Source: an uncultured Lachnobacterium sp.
GTDB lineage: Bacteria > Bacillota > Clostridia > Lachnospirales > Lachnospiraceae
NCBI GenBank assembly: GCA_945971355.1
Contig: CAMFPD010000043.1
Location: 1 to 14,027, forward strand
Reading direction: 5' to 3'
DNA: 14,027 bases
The position numbers were made by a program, and so were the translations under genes. This document shows positions 7,919 to 14,027 of this stretch, one piece after another. Below the pieces are notes generated by a model. That model worked only from the letters and a program-made list of their open reading frames with translations. It did not search any database and had not been told where the DNA came from. Positions within the stretch are counted from its first letter, which is position 1; the number at the start of each line of letters is the position of its first letter.

Positions 7919-7985
7919 TTCCTCTGTATTCCTTTATCCACCACATGATATTTGGAAATTAATAAGATCTTATTATATTTCTAAA

Positions 7986-8666
7986 TTATGCGAAATATCT
8001 CTTTCCGCATACCATTGCTCCAGCGAATCCAACTACTACGAAAAGAGCTGCTACTGGCATAGCTGCACCTGTCTTTGGAGAAGCTGTTACTGTTGAAACC
8101 TCAAGCTTAACAACTGCGAATGGTGAGAAGCTTGCTGTCTTGAATGTTACAGAACCTGCTGCAACGCTTGTTGGAACGATTGTCTCCCAAGCTGAACCTG
8201 TGTAGTGAAGAACTGCGATTGTGTCTCCAGCTGCGATTCCAGCGATGCTTGCTGTTACAGTGTAGTTTCCGTCAGCGTCCTTTGTTGCTGTTGAAGCATC
8301 AATGTTAACTACTGAAAGAATAGAAGCTGATACCTTCTTGTTAGAATCTGTAGCTGCTGCTGCGATATCACTGTTTCCAAGCTTTGTTCCGATTGTTGCA
8401 AGGTCATTTAATAATGCGTTCTGTACCTGAACTGATGCAGCCTTAACTGTTGTCTCTTCAACAGCTGCTACTGTAAATCCATCAGATACCTTTGTTGCTG
8501 CTGCGTACTCTGCTGGAGTAGCTGTAGCTGCGATTGTTGTAGAAGCCTTCTGAGTTGCTACAGGAGCCTCAGTTGTTCCTACTGTTGGGCTGGCTGCGAA
8601 TGCAGTTACTGTTCCCATTGCCATAACAGTCAATGCTGTTACTACTGCTAATAATTTCTTCTTCAT
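7986..8666 (-). CDS. Small Ala/Thr-rich secreted protein with SPKTG sorting signal (predicted sortase B substrate)
   Basis: The start is set at the ATG at 8666, because GGAGG precedes it by ten bases and it opens directly into a signal peptide; the frame itself extends to 8696. The product is 226 residues: signal peptide 1-24 (MKKKLLAVVT... ending AFA), a low-complexity Ala/Thr/Val-rich region about 25-80, a domain of about 80-190 with NYTVTASIAGIAAGDTIAVLHY and SVTFKTASFSPFAVV, then SPKTG at 196-200, a hydrophobic stretch 202-219 and the tail GKRYFA. That is a complete cell-wall sorting signal. SPxTG variants are known substrates of class B sortase in Clostridioides difficile, and a class B sortase is encoded two genes upstream. 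Codon use leans to AAC, TAC, ATC, AAG and GGA, more biased than neighbouring genes, suggesting high expression. Its role is unknown: a surface structural or adhesive protein is possible. The absence of an enzyme motif is an observation, not proof. Confidence 0.88.
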   Translation of the reverse strand: MKKKLLAVVTALTVMAMGTVTAFAASPTVGTTEAPVATQKASTTIAATATPAEYAAATKVSDGFTVAAVEETTVKAASVQVQNALLNDLATIGTKLGNSDIAAAATDSNKKVSASILSVVNIDASTATKDADGNYTVTASIAGIAAGDTIAVLHYTGSAWETIVPTSVAAGSVTFKTASFSPFAVVKLEVSTVTASPKTGAAMPVAALFVVVGFAGAMVCGKRYFA

Positions 8667-8701
8667 TTCTGTTATTCCTCCCTTCCTCATATTCATGTGG
8701 C

Positions 8702-8730
8702 TATATCAAATTGGAAATGTGGTTTTCCAA
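8702..8730 (-). promoter_or_regulatory. Possible promoter for the SPKTG protein gene, overlapping an inverted repeat
   Basis: On the minus strand TTGGAA (8725-8730) and GATATA (8702-8707) are separated by 17 bases, 35 bases before the start codon. The -35-like box lies in one arm of a perfect inverted repeat, ATTGGAAA / TTTCCAAT, at 8710-8731 with a six-base loop. The repeat could instead be an RNA hairpin (attenuator or processing site) between the LCP and surface-protein genes. An extra promoter here would fit the surface protein's expression-biased codons, but the -10 match is only fair. Confidence 0.35.
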
Positions 8731-8740
8731 TGAGATACCA

Positions 8741-9811
8741 TTAAACTGGTTCGTAAAATAATTTAACAATCAGTTCCTGTAGTGCATCGTCATCTACATA
8801 GAACTCCTCGAAATTTTCACCCTGTATAACTTCCCCCTGGAGTGAATACATATTCTCTACATCAAAGTCATAATTTATAAACTCAGTTACCAGATAGGTA
8901 AAACTGTTTATATCTATATCTGTAACCATGTATTTGCTCACTGTGTTGTACAGATTGACTGCCACCCTCACATCTGCGGTTGCCTGATTCTTGGCTTCCG
9001 CTGCAAATGTGGTCAGGTACTGCTTCTGTCTCTGCAGTCTCAGCTCATTTGAGTTAAATACATTCTCATTTCTAAGTCTTATGTACCAGTAGGCTTTTTC
9101 TCCATACAATGTAACTGTCTCACCGGCATGAAGGTTCATATCATATTCCGGATATACTATGTCATCCAGCACTTCTACTGTGATTCCTCCCAGCTCATCA
9201 TTAAGTTCTGGAATTGAATCCATGCTGATGGCTGCATAGCTGTTTATTGGAATGTTGTGAAACATTCTTGACACTGCTTTTACCTGTCTCTCACAGCTCT
9301 CCTCTTTTCCATCTCCATAGCCATGCTGAAGGGCAATCTGTTTAGTAAAAATGCCCTGATATTTGCCGTTTTCGTCAAAGACATCCACATCTGCCATGGA
9401 ATTTCTATTTATTGCTACGATATATACATTTTTGTCATGTGGATTAATCACCATAAGGAATAGCGCATCTGCCTGGCCTCCTGCGAACTCACCATCCGCA
9501 TCCCAGCTCTGACCACCAACCTCGGTAACAGTCTCCTTATCAATTCCCATAACTAGAACTGTGACAAGATCCTCATTTAATTCATAAACCTTGCCCTTAT
9601 ACATAATCTGATTTTCTTCAAGGCTGTCATCCTTGGTTCCTATATCAGTAGTCTCCGTACCTACGGCACTGCCATATACTTTGTTTTTTCCTATAAGCCT
9701 CATGACGCATATGACACCTGCCACCACAAGAATAATGGCAAGCACAGTTATAACTGTTACTGCCCCAAGGCCAAGCTTCTTTTTCTCAACTATCTCTCTG
9801 TTATCTATCAT
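8741..9811 (-). CDS. LCP (LytR-CpsA-Psr) family cell-wall glycopolymer transferase-like protein
   Basis: LCP enzymes move undecaprenyl-phosphate-linked glycans onto peptidoglycan outside the membrane. Here, a cytoplasmic tail (1-12) precedes a single membrane anchor at about 13-40, a short linker and an extracellular LCP domain. Recognisable pieces are VTVLVMGID at 83-91, GGQADALFLMVINP at 111-124 (family GxxDTIML), the Arg-containing AINRNSM at 133-139, ELGGITVEV at 206-214 and RLQRQKQYL at 258-266 (family R-x-x-R-Q-Q). The polar residues expected around the phosphate site (Asp91, Asp115, Arg135 and Arg258/261) are therefore present. The domain is more divergent than textbook LytR, so the enzymatic role is inferred. 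Its gene starts nine bases after the sortase stop, with AGGAG overlapping that stop, so they are co-translated. The location ahead of glycan synthesis and export genes fits attachment of the locus product to the wall. Confidence 0.85.
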   Translation of the reverse strand: MIDNREIVEKKKLGLGAVTVITVLAIILVVAGVICVMRLIGKNKVYGSAVGTETTDIGTKDDSLEENQIMYKGKVYELNEDLVTVLVMGIDKETVTEVGGQSWDADGEFAGGQADALFLMVINPHDKNVYIVAINRNSMADVDVFDENGKYQGIFTKQIALQHGYGDGKEESCERQVKAVSRMFHNIPINSYAAISMDSIPELNDELGGITVEVLDDIVYPEYDMNLHAGETVTLYGEKAYWYIRLRNENVFNSNELRLQRQKQYLTTFAAEAKNQATADVRVAVNLYNTVSKYMVTDIDINSFTYLVTEFINYDFDVENMYSLQGEVIQGENFEEFYVDDDALQELIVKLFYEPV

Positions 9812-9820
9812 TCAAATCTC

Positions 9821-10627
9821 CTACTGTCTTGGATTCAACAACACACCTGCCACCAGAAATCTGTAGTTTGAATTATGGTCTGTTGTACACGTAGACAGTG
9901 TTACAATCTTATCCTCTGTTGTTACTTCCACATCTTCTTTCACCTTTGATACTCTTCCAGTTCCCTCAAATATGCTGTCCAGATAATCCTGATATACATA
10001 TTCGTTTGTGTAATCAAAGTTTGCTAACAAGTGGAGTGCATCATACTCGTATGCTGCAAACACTTCATATACAAATACATAATCCTCTGTGTAGATAAAG
10101 ATGTAGTTGTCTTCATCAAACACTTCCTCATCCTCGAAATTGTGTAGAGATGAGAACATTGTCTTGTCCTTTAAGTTATGTCCGTATATCACCGTATTAA
10201 TATCCGAAAAATCCTTAGAGTTATAATCCTCTGTGTATATGCATCCCGGATAACCTTTTGTTCCATCTATGTTGTAATTAAGGTAATAGCTGTTGTCTGT
10301 AGGATGCTGAAGGATTGGGTAATCCACTGTGGTGTTTGGAACATATATCCATGCGTAAATATCCTGGTTTTCCTCGTGAAGAGCATCCCAATCCAGATTC
10401 TTTTCCGGAATTTCTATTCCATCGAGAGCATCATTTTCTTCTACTTCTGTCTCAGTCTCAGGTACAACATTCTCCACGACTTTATTCACTTCATTCTGCA
10501 TTTCTATATATGAATCATTTGCTGTTTTCTCTTTTTTGCCCTGAATAAGTAATACTGCTATTCCAAATACTAAAAGTAGTAAAAACAAAACGAATAAGAT
10601 TAGCCAAACAGGTTTCTTTTTTTTCAT
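9821..10627 (-). CDS. srtB: Class B sortase
   Basis: A membrane-anchored transpeptidase that cuts a C-terminal sorting signal and joins the protein to peptidoglycan. 268 residues: basic MKKKK, one membrane span at about 7-29, an acidic stalk (VVPETETEVEENDALDG), then the sortase fold. The catalytic residues are visible: His150 in VIYGHN, Cys247 in TLSTCT and Arg256 in NYRFLVAG. NQDIYAWIYVPNTTVDYPILQ and the extra helix before the catalytic Cys are typical of class B rather than class A. The start at 10627 follows GGGAG by six bases. It is the first gene of a minus-strand operon with its own promoter and a likely operator. The SPKTG protein two genes downstream is the evident substrate candidate. 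The N-in, C-out topology places the active site outside the cell. Confidence 0.95.
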   Translation of the reverse strand: MKKKKPVWLILFVLFLLLLVFGIAVLLIQGKKEKTANDSYIEMQNEVNKVVENVVPETETEVEENDALDGIEIPEKNLDWDALHEENQDIYAWIYVPNTTVDYPILQHPTDNSYYLNYNIDGTKGYPGCIYTEDYNSKDFSDINTVIYGHNLKDKTMFSSLHNFEDEEVFDEDNYIFIYTEDYVFVYEVFAAYEYDALHLLANFDYTNEYVYQDYLDSIFEGTGRVSKVKEDVEVTTEDKIVTLSTCTTDHNSNYRFLVAGVLLNPRQ

Positions 10628-10679
10628 AATCCGCTCCCATATGGATATTTTTTGACATATTTTTTAATTTTCATTCTGT

Positions 10680-10708
10680 AAAATACCACAACTTATGGTT
10701 GTAGTCAA
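10680..10708 (-). promoter_or_regulatory. Promoter of the sortase B operon
   Basis: On the minus strand TTGACT (10703-10708) and TATTTT (10680-10685) are separated by exactly 17 bases. This predicts a transcription start about 45 bases before the srtB start codon. It is the best sigma-A-like promoter between 7.9 and 10.8 kb, and it probably drives srtB, the LCP gene and possibly everything downstream. Confidence 0.7.
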
Positions 10709-10715
10709 TACAACC
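10688..10715. promoter_or_regulatory. Likely operator: inverted repeats of GTTGT/ACAAC covering the srtB promoter
   Basis: GGTTGTA at 10697-10703 and TACAACC at 10709-10715 form a perfect seven-base inverted repeat with a five-base centre that carries most of the -35 box of the srtB promoter. Another half-site, ACAAC at 10688-10692, pairs with the same GTTGT (10698-10702) and falls in the promoter spacer. Three half-sites at roughly 10-12 base spacing fit two overlapping dimer sites. The adjacent XRE-family gene is the natural candidate ligand, but binding is inferred. Confidence 0.55.
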
Positions 10716-10732
10716 GCTAGGTTTTATTTTAG

Positions 10733-10762
10733 TTATTGTTTGATTGTTACCTTATTTATATA
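10733..10762 (+). promoter_or_regulatory. Possible promoter of the XRE regulator gene
   Basis: TTATTG (10733-10738) and TATATA (10757-10762) are separated by 18 bases, about 35 bases before the regulator start. The region is AT-rich, so chance matches are common. It lies just beside the proposed operator, which would permit autoregulation. Confidence 0.35.
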
Positions 10763-10796
10763 AGTATTAATTTATTTTCACGAAAGAAGGTATAAG

Positions 10797-11120
10797 ATGT
10801 TAAGACTAAAGGAATTACGGCATGCAAAGGGTACCAGCCAACAGGATTTAGCTGATGTTTTACATGTCACACAACAATCAATCTACAAATATGAGGCTGA
10901 AAAAGCCGAACCTGATTTGGATGTTATAATCGGAATAGCTAAATATTTTGATGTGTCTGTCGACTATCTGATTGGATACACGGATGTGCCCATAAGATAT
11001 GAATATTACGACATAAAGAAATCTATTACTAGTCAAGAAGACCGGCTATTAAAATATTATCGTTCTCTCAGCAAAGAAGGTCAAAACACCATCCAGTCAC
11101 TTATCCCCCAAAAAATTTAA
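10797..11120 (+). CDS. XRE-family helix-turn-helix transcriptional regulator
   Basis: A 107-residue protein with an N-terminal Cro/CI-type helix-turn-helix at about residues 3-60: LKELRHAKGTSQQDLADVLHVTQQSIYKYEAEKAEPDLDVIIGIAKYFDVSVDYLIG. The recognition helix is probably VTQQSIYKYE. The C-terminal part (EDRLLKYYRSLSKEGQNTIQSLI) is a short helical tail common in phage- and operon-linked XRE regulators and likely serves dimerisation. AAGAAGG lies six bases before the ATG. It is the only plus-strand gene in the window and is transcribed away from srtB, with 169 bases between them that hold the srtB promoter and an inverted-repeat operator. The simplest reading is a local repressor of the sortase/LCP/surface-protein operon. 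Signals that relieve it are unknown, and a non-local target is possible. Confidence 0.93.
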   Translation: MLRLKELRHAKGTSQQDLADVLHVTQQSIYKYEAEKAEPDLDVIIGIAKYFDVSVDYLIGYTDVPIRYEYYDIKKSITSQEDRLLKYYRSLSKEGQNTIQSLIPQKI

Positions 11121-11194
11121 AAATTCATATTTAATACACTGCTGACAACCGCAATTCAAAATAGTATGCTCAAAGTGTACATTATTGCATCAAA

Positions 11195-11226
11195 ATAGGC
11201 AGCCCCATTTTACCAGGACTGCCTAT
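11195..11226. terminator. Bidirectional hairpin terminator between serS and the XRE gene
   Basis: ATAGGCAG at 11195-11202 pairs with CTGCCTAT at 11219-11226 around a 16-base loop, which may pair further through CC and GG. On the minus strand the stem runs into TATTTTG after the serS stop. On the plus strand an AT-rich stretch and later TTTTT follow. It sits between two convergent genes, so it can serve both. Confidence 0.75.
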
Positions 11227-11247
11227 AATTATAATTTTGCTTTTTAA

Positions 11248-12537
11248 TTAATGTTTTGGAACAAGCTTCTCTGTTCCGCCCATATATGGCTGAAGTGCCT
11301 TTGGAATATTGATAGAACCATCAGCATTGAGATTGTTCTCCAGAAATGCAATAAGCATACGTGGTGGAGCAACAACTGTATTGTTTAAGGTATGAGCGAA
11401 ATACTTCTGTCCATCCTCACCCTTAACACGAATCTTGAGACGACGAGCCTGCGCATCACCAAGATTTGAGCAGCTTCCTACCTCAAAGTACTTTTGCTGA
11501 CGTGGTGACCATGCCTCTACGTCACATGACTTAACCTTAAGGTCTGCCAAATCTCCTGAACAGCACTCAAGTGTACGGACAGGTACATCAAGACTTCTGA
11601 AAAGCTCTACAGTGTATGACCACATCTTATCATACCACTCCATTGACTCCTCTGGCTTACATACAACAATCATCTCCTGCTTTTCGAACTGGTGTATGCG
11701 ATAAACACCACGCTCTTCAATTCCATGGGCACCTTTTTCCTTACGGAAGCAAGGAGAATAACTTGTAAGTGTGTATGGAAGCTTCGACTCATCATTGATT
11801 GTATCAATAAATTTACCAATCATGGAATGCTCAGATGTTCCGATAAGGTAGAGGTCCTCTCCCTCAATCTTGTACATCATTGCGTCCATCTCCTCAAAAC
11901 TCATAACACCAGTTACAACGTTTGAGCGAATCATGAATGGTGGGATGCAGTATGTGAATCCCTTATTAATCATGAAATCCCTTGCATATGAAGTCATTGC
12001 TGAATGAAGACGTGCAATGTCTCCCATTAAATAGTAGAAACCATTTCCTGCAACCTTACCTGCTGCATCAAGATCGATTCCGTCAAATCTCTCCATAATA
12101 TCTGTATGGTATGGAATCTCAAAATCAGGTGTAACAGGCTCTCCATACTTCTGAATTTCCACATTACAGCTATCATCCTTTCCAATTGGAACAGATGGAT
12201 CAATTATGTTTGGAATCTTCATCATGATCTCTGTAACCTTATCAGAAAGCTCCTTCTCCATTGGCTCAAGCTCTGCAAGGCGCTTTGAAATTGCTGCAAC
12301 CTCAGCCTTGACAGCCTCAGCCTCCTCCTTTTTACCCTGCGCCATAAGAGCACCAATCTGCTTAGACACCTGATTCTTCTTAGAACGAAGCTCGTCAGCC
12401 TCCTGCTGTGCAGCTCTTGACTGCTTGTCTAACTCAATTACTTCATCCACTAACGGAAGCTTGTGATCCTGAAATTTCTTTTTAATATTTTCCTTAACAG
12501 CTTCCGGATTTTCTCTTAAAAACTTTAAATCTATCAT
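11248..12537 (-). CDS. serS: Seryl-tRNA synthetase
   Basis: Charges tRNA-Ser with serine in the cytoplasm. The start is placed at the ATG at 12537, behind GGAGG with a four-base gap, giving 429 residues and the standard opening MIDLKFLRENPE. The frame runs on to 12600, but that extension covers the promoter. An N-terminal tRNA-binding coiled coil spans about 30-105 (heptads through ELRSKKNQVSKQIGALMAQG and KRLAELEPMEKEL). The class II core shows motif 2 at 264-287 (FRKEKGAHGIEERGVYRIHQFEKQE), the active-site SSCSN equivalent GSCSNLGDAQARR and motif 3 VVAPPRMLIAFLENN with Arg393. The serine-pocket sequence reads GTSEHSM rather than the common bacterial TAEVPL, and DLADLKVKSCDVEAW is also off the usual pattern, so it belongs to a divergent SerRS branch. 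Its own promoter and terminator make it an independent unit after glyA. Confidence 0.97.
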   Translation of the reverse strand: MIDLKFLRENPEAVKENIKKKFQDHKLPLVDEVIELDKQSRAAQQEADELRSKKNQVSKQIGALMAQGKKEEAEAVKAEVAAISKRLAELEPMEKELSDKVTEIMMKIPNIIDPSVPIGKDDSCNVEIQKYGEPVTPDFEIPYHTDIMERFDGIDLDAAGKVAGNGFYYLMGDIARLHSAMTSYARDFMINKGFTYCIPPFMIRSNVVTGVMSFEEMDAMMYKIEGEDLYLIGTSEHSMIGKFIDTINDESKLPYTLTSYSPCFRKEKGAHGIEERGVYRIHQFEKQEMIVVCKPEESMEWYDKMWSYTVELFRSLDVPVRTLECCSGDLADLKVKSCDVEAWSPRQQKYFEVGSCSNLGDAQARRLKIRVKGEDGQKYFAHTLNNTVVAPPRMLIAFLENNLNADGSINIPKALQPYMGGTEKLVPKH

Positions 12538-12571
12538 AGTTCCTCCAACGCTTCTTTTATATCCTTTTGCC

Positions 12572-12600
12572 ATTGTACTCTCAAACCGCTCATTTTGCAA
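12572..12600 (-). promoter_or_regulatory. Promoter of serS
   Basis: TTGCAA (12595-12600) and TACAAT (12572-12577) on the minus strand have a 17-base spacer. The predicted start is about 28 bases before the serS ATG, leaving a short leader. There is no room for a T-box leader. The rest of the 147-base gap to glyA holds only a weak five-base stem (ATTCA / TGAAT) after the glyA stop. Confidence 0.7.
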
Positions 12601-12684
12601 GACATCTGCCTTTATTCCAGCGACAAGTACCCTTTACATTTTACACTTCAGGTGGCACTGCATAACGTATTCAAGCGTGAATGC

Positions 12685-13932
12685 TTAGTTAAACTTCTGT
12701 AAAGGATACTTGTCTGTGAGTTCCTTCACGATGGCACGTGCTGGCTCGATTGCTGACTCGCCCTCTTTGATGAGCATTGCAATTGCCTCAGCGACCTTAT
12801 CAAAATCATCTTCCTTGAGCCCTCTTGATGTAGCCGCTGGTGTTCCAAGTCTGATACCGCTTGTTACAAATGGCTTCTGTGGGTCATTTGGAATTGTGTT
12901 CTTGTTTGCTGTAATGTGAGCCTCATCCAAAAGCTTCTCAACTGCTTTTCCAGTGAGTCCATATGGTGTGAGGTCAACTAACATAAGGTGATTGTCTGTT
13001 CCGTCCGAAACAATCTTGATATCTCTCTTCTGAAGTCCCTTGCATAAAGCCTGTGCATTCTTTACAATCTGAGTCTGGTACTCCTTAAACTCTGGCTCAA
13101 GAGCTTCCTTGAAGCAGACTGCCTTTGCTGCAATCACATGCATAAGTGGTCCGCCCTGTGTTCCTGGGAAAATAGCCTTGTTGAAGTTGTATTTATCCTG
13201 CATCTCCTGGCTGCATAGAATCATTCCACCACGTGGTCCACGAAGTGTCTTATGAGTTGTTGTTGTTACAACATCTGCATAAGGAATTGGGCTTGGATGG
13301 AGTCCTGCTGCTACAAGTCCTGCAATGTGAGCCATATCAACCATTAAAACAGCTCCAACCTCGTCTGCAATTTCTCTGAATTTTTTGAAATCAATTGTTC
13401 TGGCATAAGCAGATGCTCCCGCAATAATCATCTTTGGCTTACACTCTTTTGCAATAGCAAGAACATTATCGTAATCGATAAAGCCTTCATCATTTACTCC
13501 ATAAGGAACGATATTGAAATATGTTCCTGAGAAATTTACAGGTGAACCATGTGTCAAGTGTCCGCCGTGATCAAGGTTCATACCCATAACTGTATCGCCA
13601 GGCTTTAAAACAGCAAACTGAACTGCCATATTCGCCTGTGCTCCTGAATGAGGCTGTACATTTACATATTCACACCCGAACAATTTTTTTGCTCTTTCTC
13701 TTGCAAGTTCCTCAACAACATCAACGCACTCGCATCCACCGTAGTATCTCTTTCCTGGATATCCTTCTGCATATTTGTTTGTAAGGATACTTCCCATTGC
13801 AGACATAACTGCAGGGCTTACCCAGTTCTCCGATGCAATAAGCTCGATGTGGCTGTTCTGGCGGTCGAACTCATCTGTAATTGCAGCTGCCATTTCAGGA
13901 TCAACTGTTCTGATGTCTTCTAAAGTGTACAT
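12685..13932 (-). CDS. glyA: Serine hydroxymethyltransferase
   Basis: A PLP enzyme that interconverts serine and glycine while loading or unloading one-carbon units on tetrahydrofolate. The start is taken at the ATG at 13932 (MYTLEDIRTVDPEM), behind AAGGAG with nine-base spacing, giving the usual length of 415. The longer frame to 14001 would overlap the -10 box. Motifs: LIASENWVSPAVM at 31-43, YAEGYPGKRYYGGCECVD at 54-71, NVQPHSGAQANMAV at 91-104, LMVDMAHIAGLVAAG at 196-210 with Asp199 and His202 near the PLP ring, and VVTTTTHKTLRGPRGG at 221-236 with Lys228 as the Schiff-base lysine. The C-terminus TSGIRLGTPAATSRG carries the carboxylate-binding Arg. The gene is complete and ordinary. It is followed by serS, transcribed the same way but from its own promoter. 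The two share serine as a substrate. Confidence 0.98.
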   Translation of the reverse strand: MYTLEDIRTVDPEMAAAITDEFDRQNSHIELIASENWVSPAVMSAMGSILTNKYAEGYPGKRYYGGCECVDVVEELARERAKKLFGCEYVNVQPHSGAQANMAVQFAVLKPGDTVMGMNLDHGGHLTHGSPVNFSGTYFNIVPYGVNDEGFIDYDNVLAIAKECKPKMIIAGASAYARTIDFKKFREIADEVGAVLMVDMAHIAGLVAAGLHPSPIPYADVVTTTTHKTLRGPRGGMILCSQEMQDKYNFNKAIFPGTQGGPLMHVIAAKAVCFKEALEPEFKEYQTQIVKNAQALCKGLQKRDIKIVSDGTDNHLMLVDLTPYGLTGKAVEKLLDEAHITANKNTIPNDPQKPFVTSGIRLGTPAATSRGLKEDDFDKVAEAIAMLIKEGESAIEPARAIVKELTDKYPLQKFN

Positions 13933-13992
13933 ATCATCATTCTCCTTAAACATATTCATAGTTTTGTGCTTTAAAACATACACATTGGAAAT

Positions 13993-14021
13993 ATTATACA
14001 AAAACTAACATTTTTATTCAA
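13993..14021 (-). promoter_or_regulatory. Promoter of glyA
   Basis: On the minus strand TTGAAT (14016-14021) and a consensus TATAAT (13993-13998) are separated by 17 bases, with TTG immediately before the -10. Transcription would begin about 50 bases before the glyA ATG. No riboswitch-like structure fits in this short leader. Confidence 0.75.
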
Positions 14022-14027
14022 TCCAAT

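Noticed and set aside
10178..10513. A 111-codon plus-strand open frame opposite srtB
   Set aside because: It is antisense to the catalytic region of the sortase. Its hydrophobic look comes from the AT-rich complement and there is no start signal.
12537..12600. A longer N-terminus for serS starting at 12600
   Set aside because: It would cover both promoter boxes. The ATG at 12537 has GGAGG and gives the standard MIDLKFLRENPE beginning.
12538..12684. A possible T-box leader before serS, suggested by GGTGGCAC at 12651-12658
   Set aside because: The motif is on the plus strand, opposite to serS, lacks the full T-box core and lies upstream of the serS promoter, so it would not be in the leader RNA.
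13932..14001. A longer N-terminus for glyA starting at 14001
   Set aside because: The extension contains the consensus -10 box and adds residues absent from the usual serine hydroxymethyltransferase start. The 13932 ATG has a proper ribosome site.
1..14027. Search by eye for CRISPR arrays, transposases, integrases, tRNA or rRNA genes
   Set aside because: No regularly spaced repeats of the needed length, no mobile-element proteins and no RNA gene signatures were seen on either strand.

Overview
The window looks like a chromosomal segment of a low-GC, Gram-positive anaerobe of the Lachnospiraceae type (Roseburia / Agathobacter / Butyrivibrio-like). This rests on the AT-rich DNA, strong GGAGG-type ribosome sites, an SPKTG-type sorting signal paired with a class B sortase, and the protein families present. 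The genus is inference. Almost every gene is on the minus strand, so transcription runs from high to low coordinates. Only one small regulator gene is on the plus strand.

Region 1 (about 11.2-14.0 kb) is housekeeping. It holds glyA (serine hydroxymethyltransferase) and serS (seryl-tRNA synthetase). Each has its own recognisable sigma-A-type promoter, and serS ends in a hairpin terminator shared with the convergent regulator gene.

Region 2 (about 10.6-11.1 kb) is a control region. A small XRE-family repressor-like gene points away from a class B sortase gene. Between them is a well-formed minus-strand promoter whose -35 box sits inside an inverted repeat, with a further half-site in the spacer. 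This is a likely operator for the XRE protein.

Region 3 (about 8.0-10.6 kb) is a wall-attachment module: sortase B, then an LCP (LytR-CpsA-Psr) family protein, then a small Ala/Thr-rich secreted protein ending in SPKTG, a hydrophobic segment and a basic tail. The sortase would anchor the protein. The LCP enzyme is of the kind that transfers wall glycopolymers to peptidoglycan.

Region 4 (1 to about 7.9 kb) is a surface-polysaccharide cluster in tight, often overlapping gene order: GT4 glycosyltransferase, GT2 glycosyltransferase, a COG5610-like protein, an ABC-2 permease, its ATPase, a nucleotide-sugar dehydrogenase of the TviB/WbpO type, and a DUF4422 protein cut by the window edge. The last two genes are visibly more AT-rich than those before them, which suggests a separately acquired or exchangeable end of the locus.

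The most unusual object is the ABC ATPase (1943-3664). It begins with a signal peptide, an extracellular cohesin-like beta domain, an acidic Gln/Glu-rich linker, one membrane span and a highly charged Lys/Asp/Asn repeat linker. Only then does the Wzt/TagH-like ATPase domain start. The exporter ATPase therefore seems physically joined to an outside-facing domain. Together with the sortase, LCP and SPKTG genes upstream, the whole stretch reads as one program to make, export and anchor a surface glycan and a surface protein.
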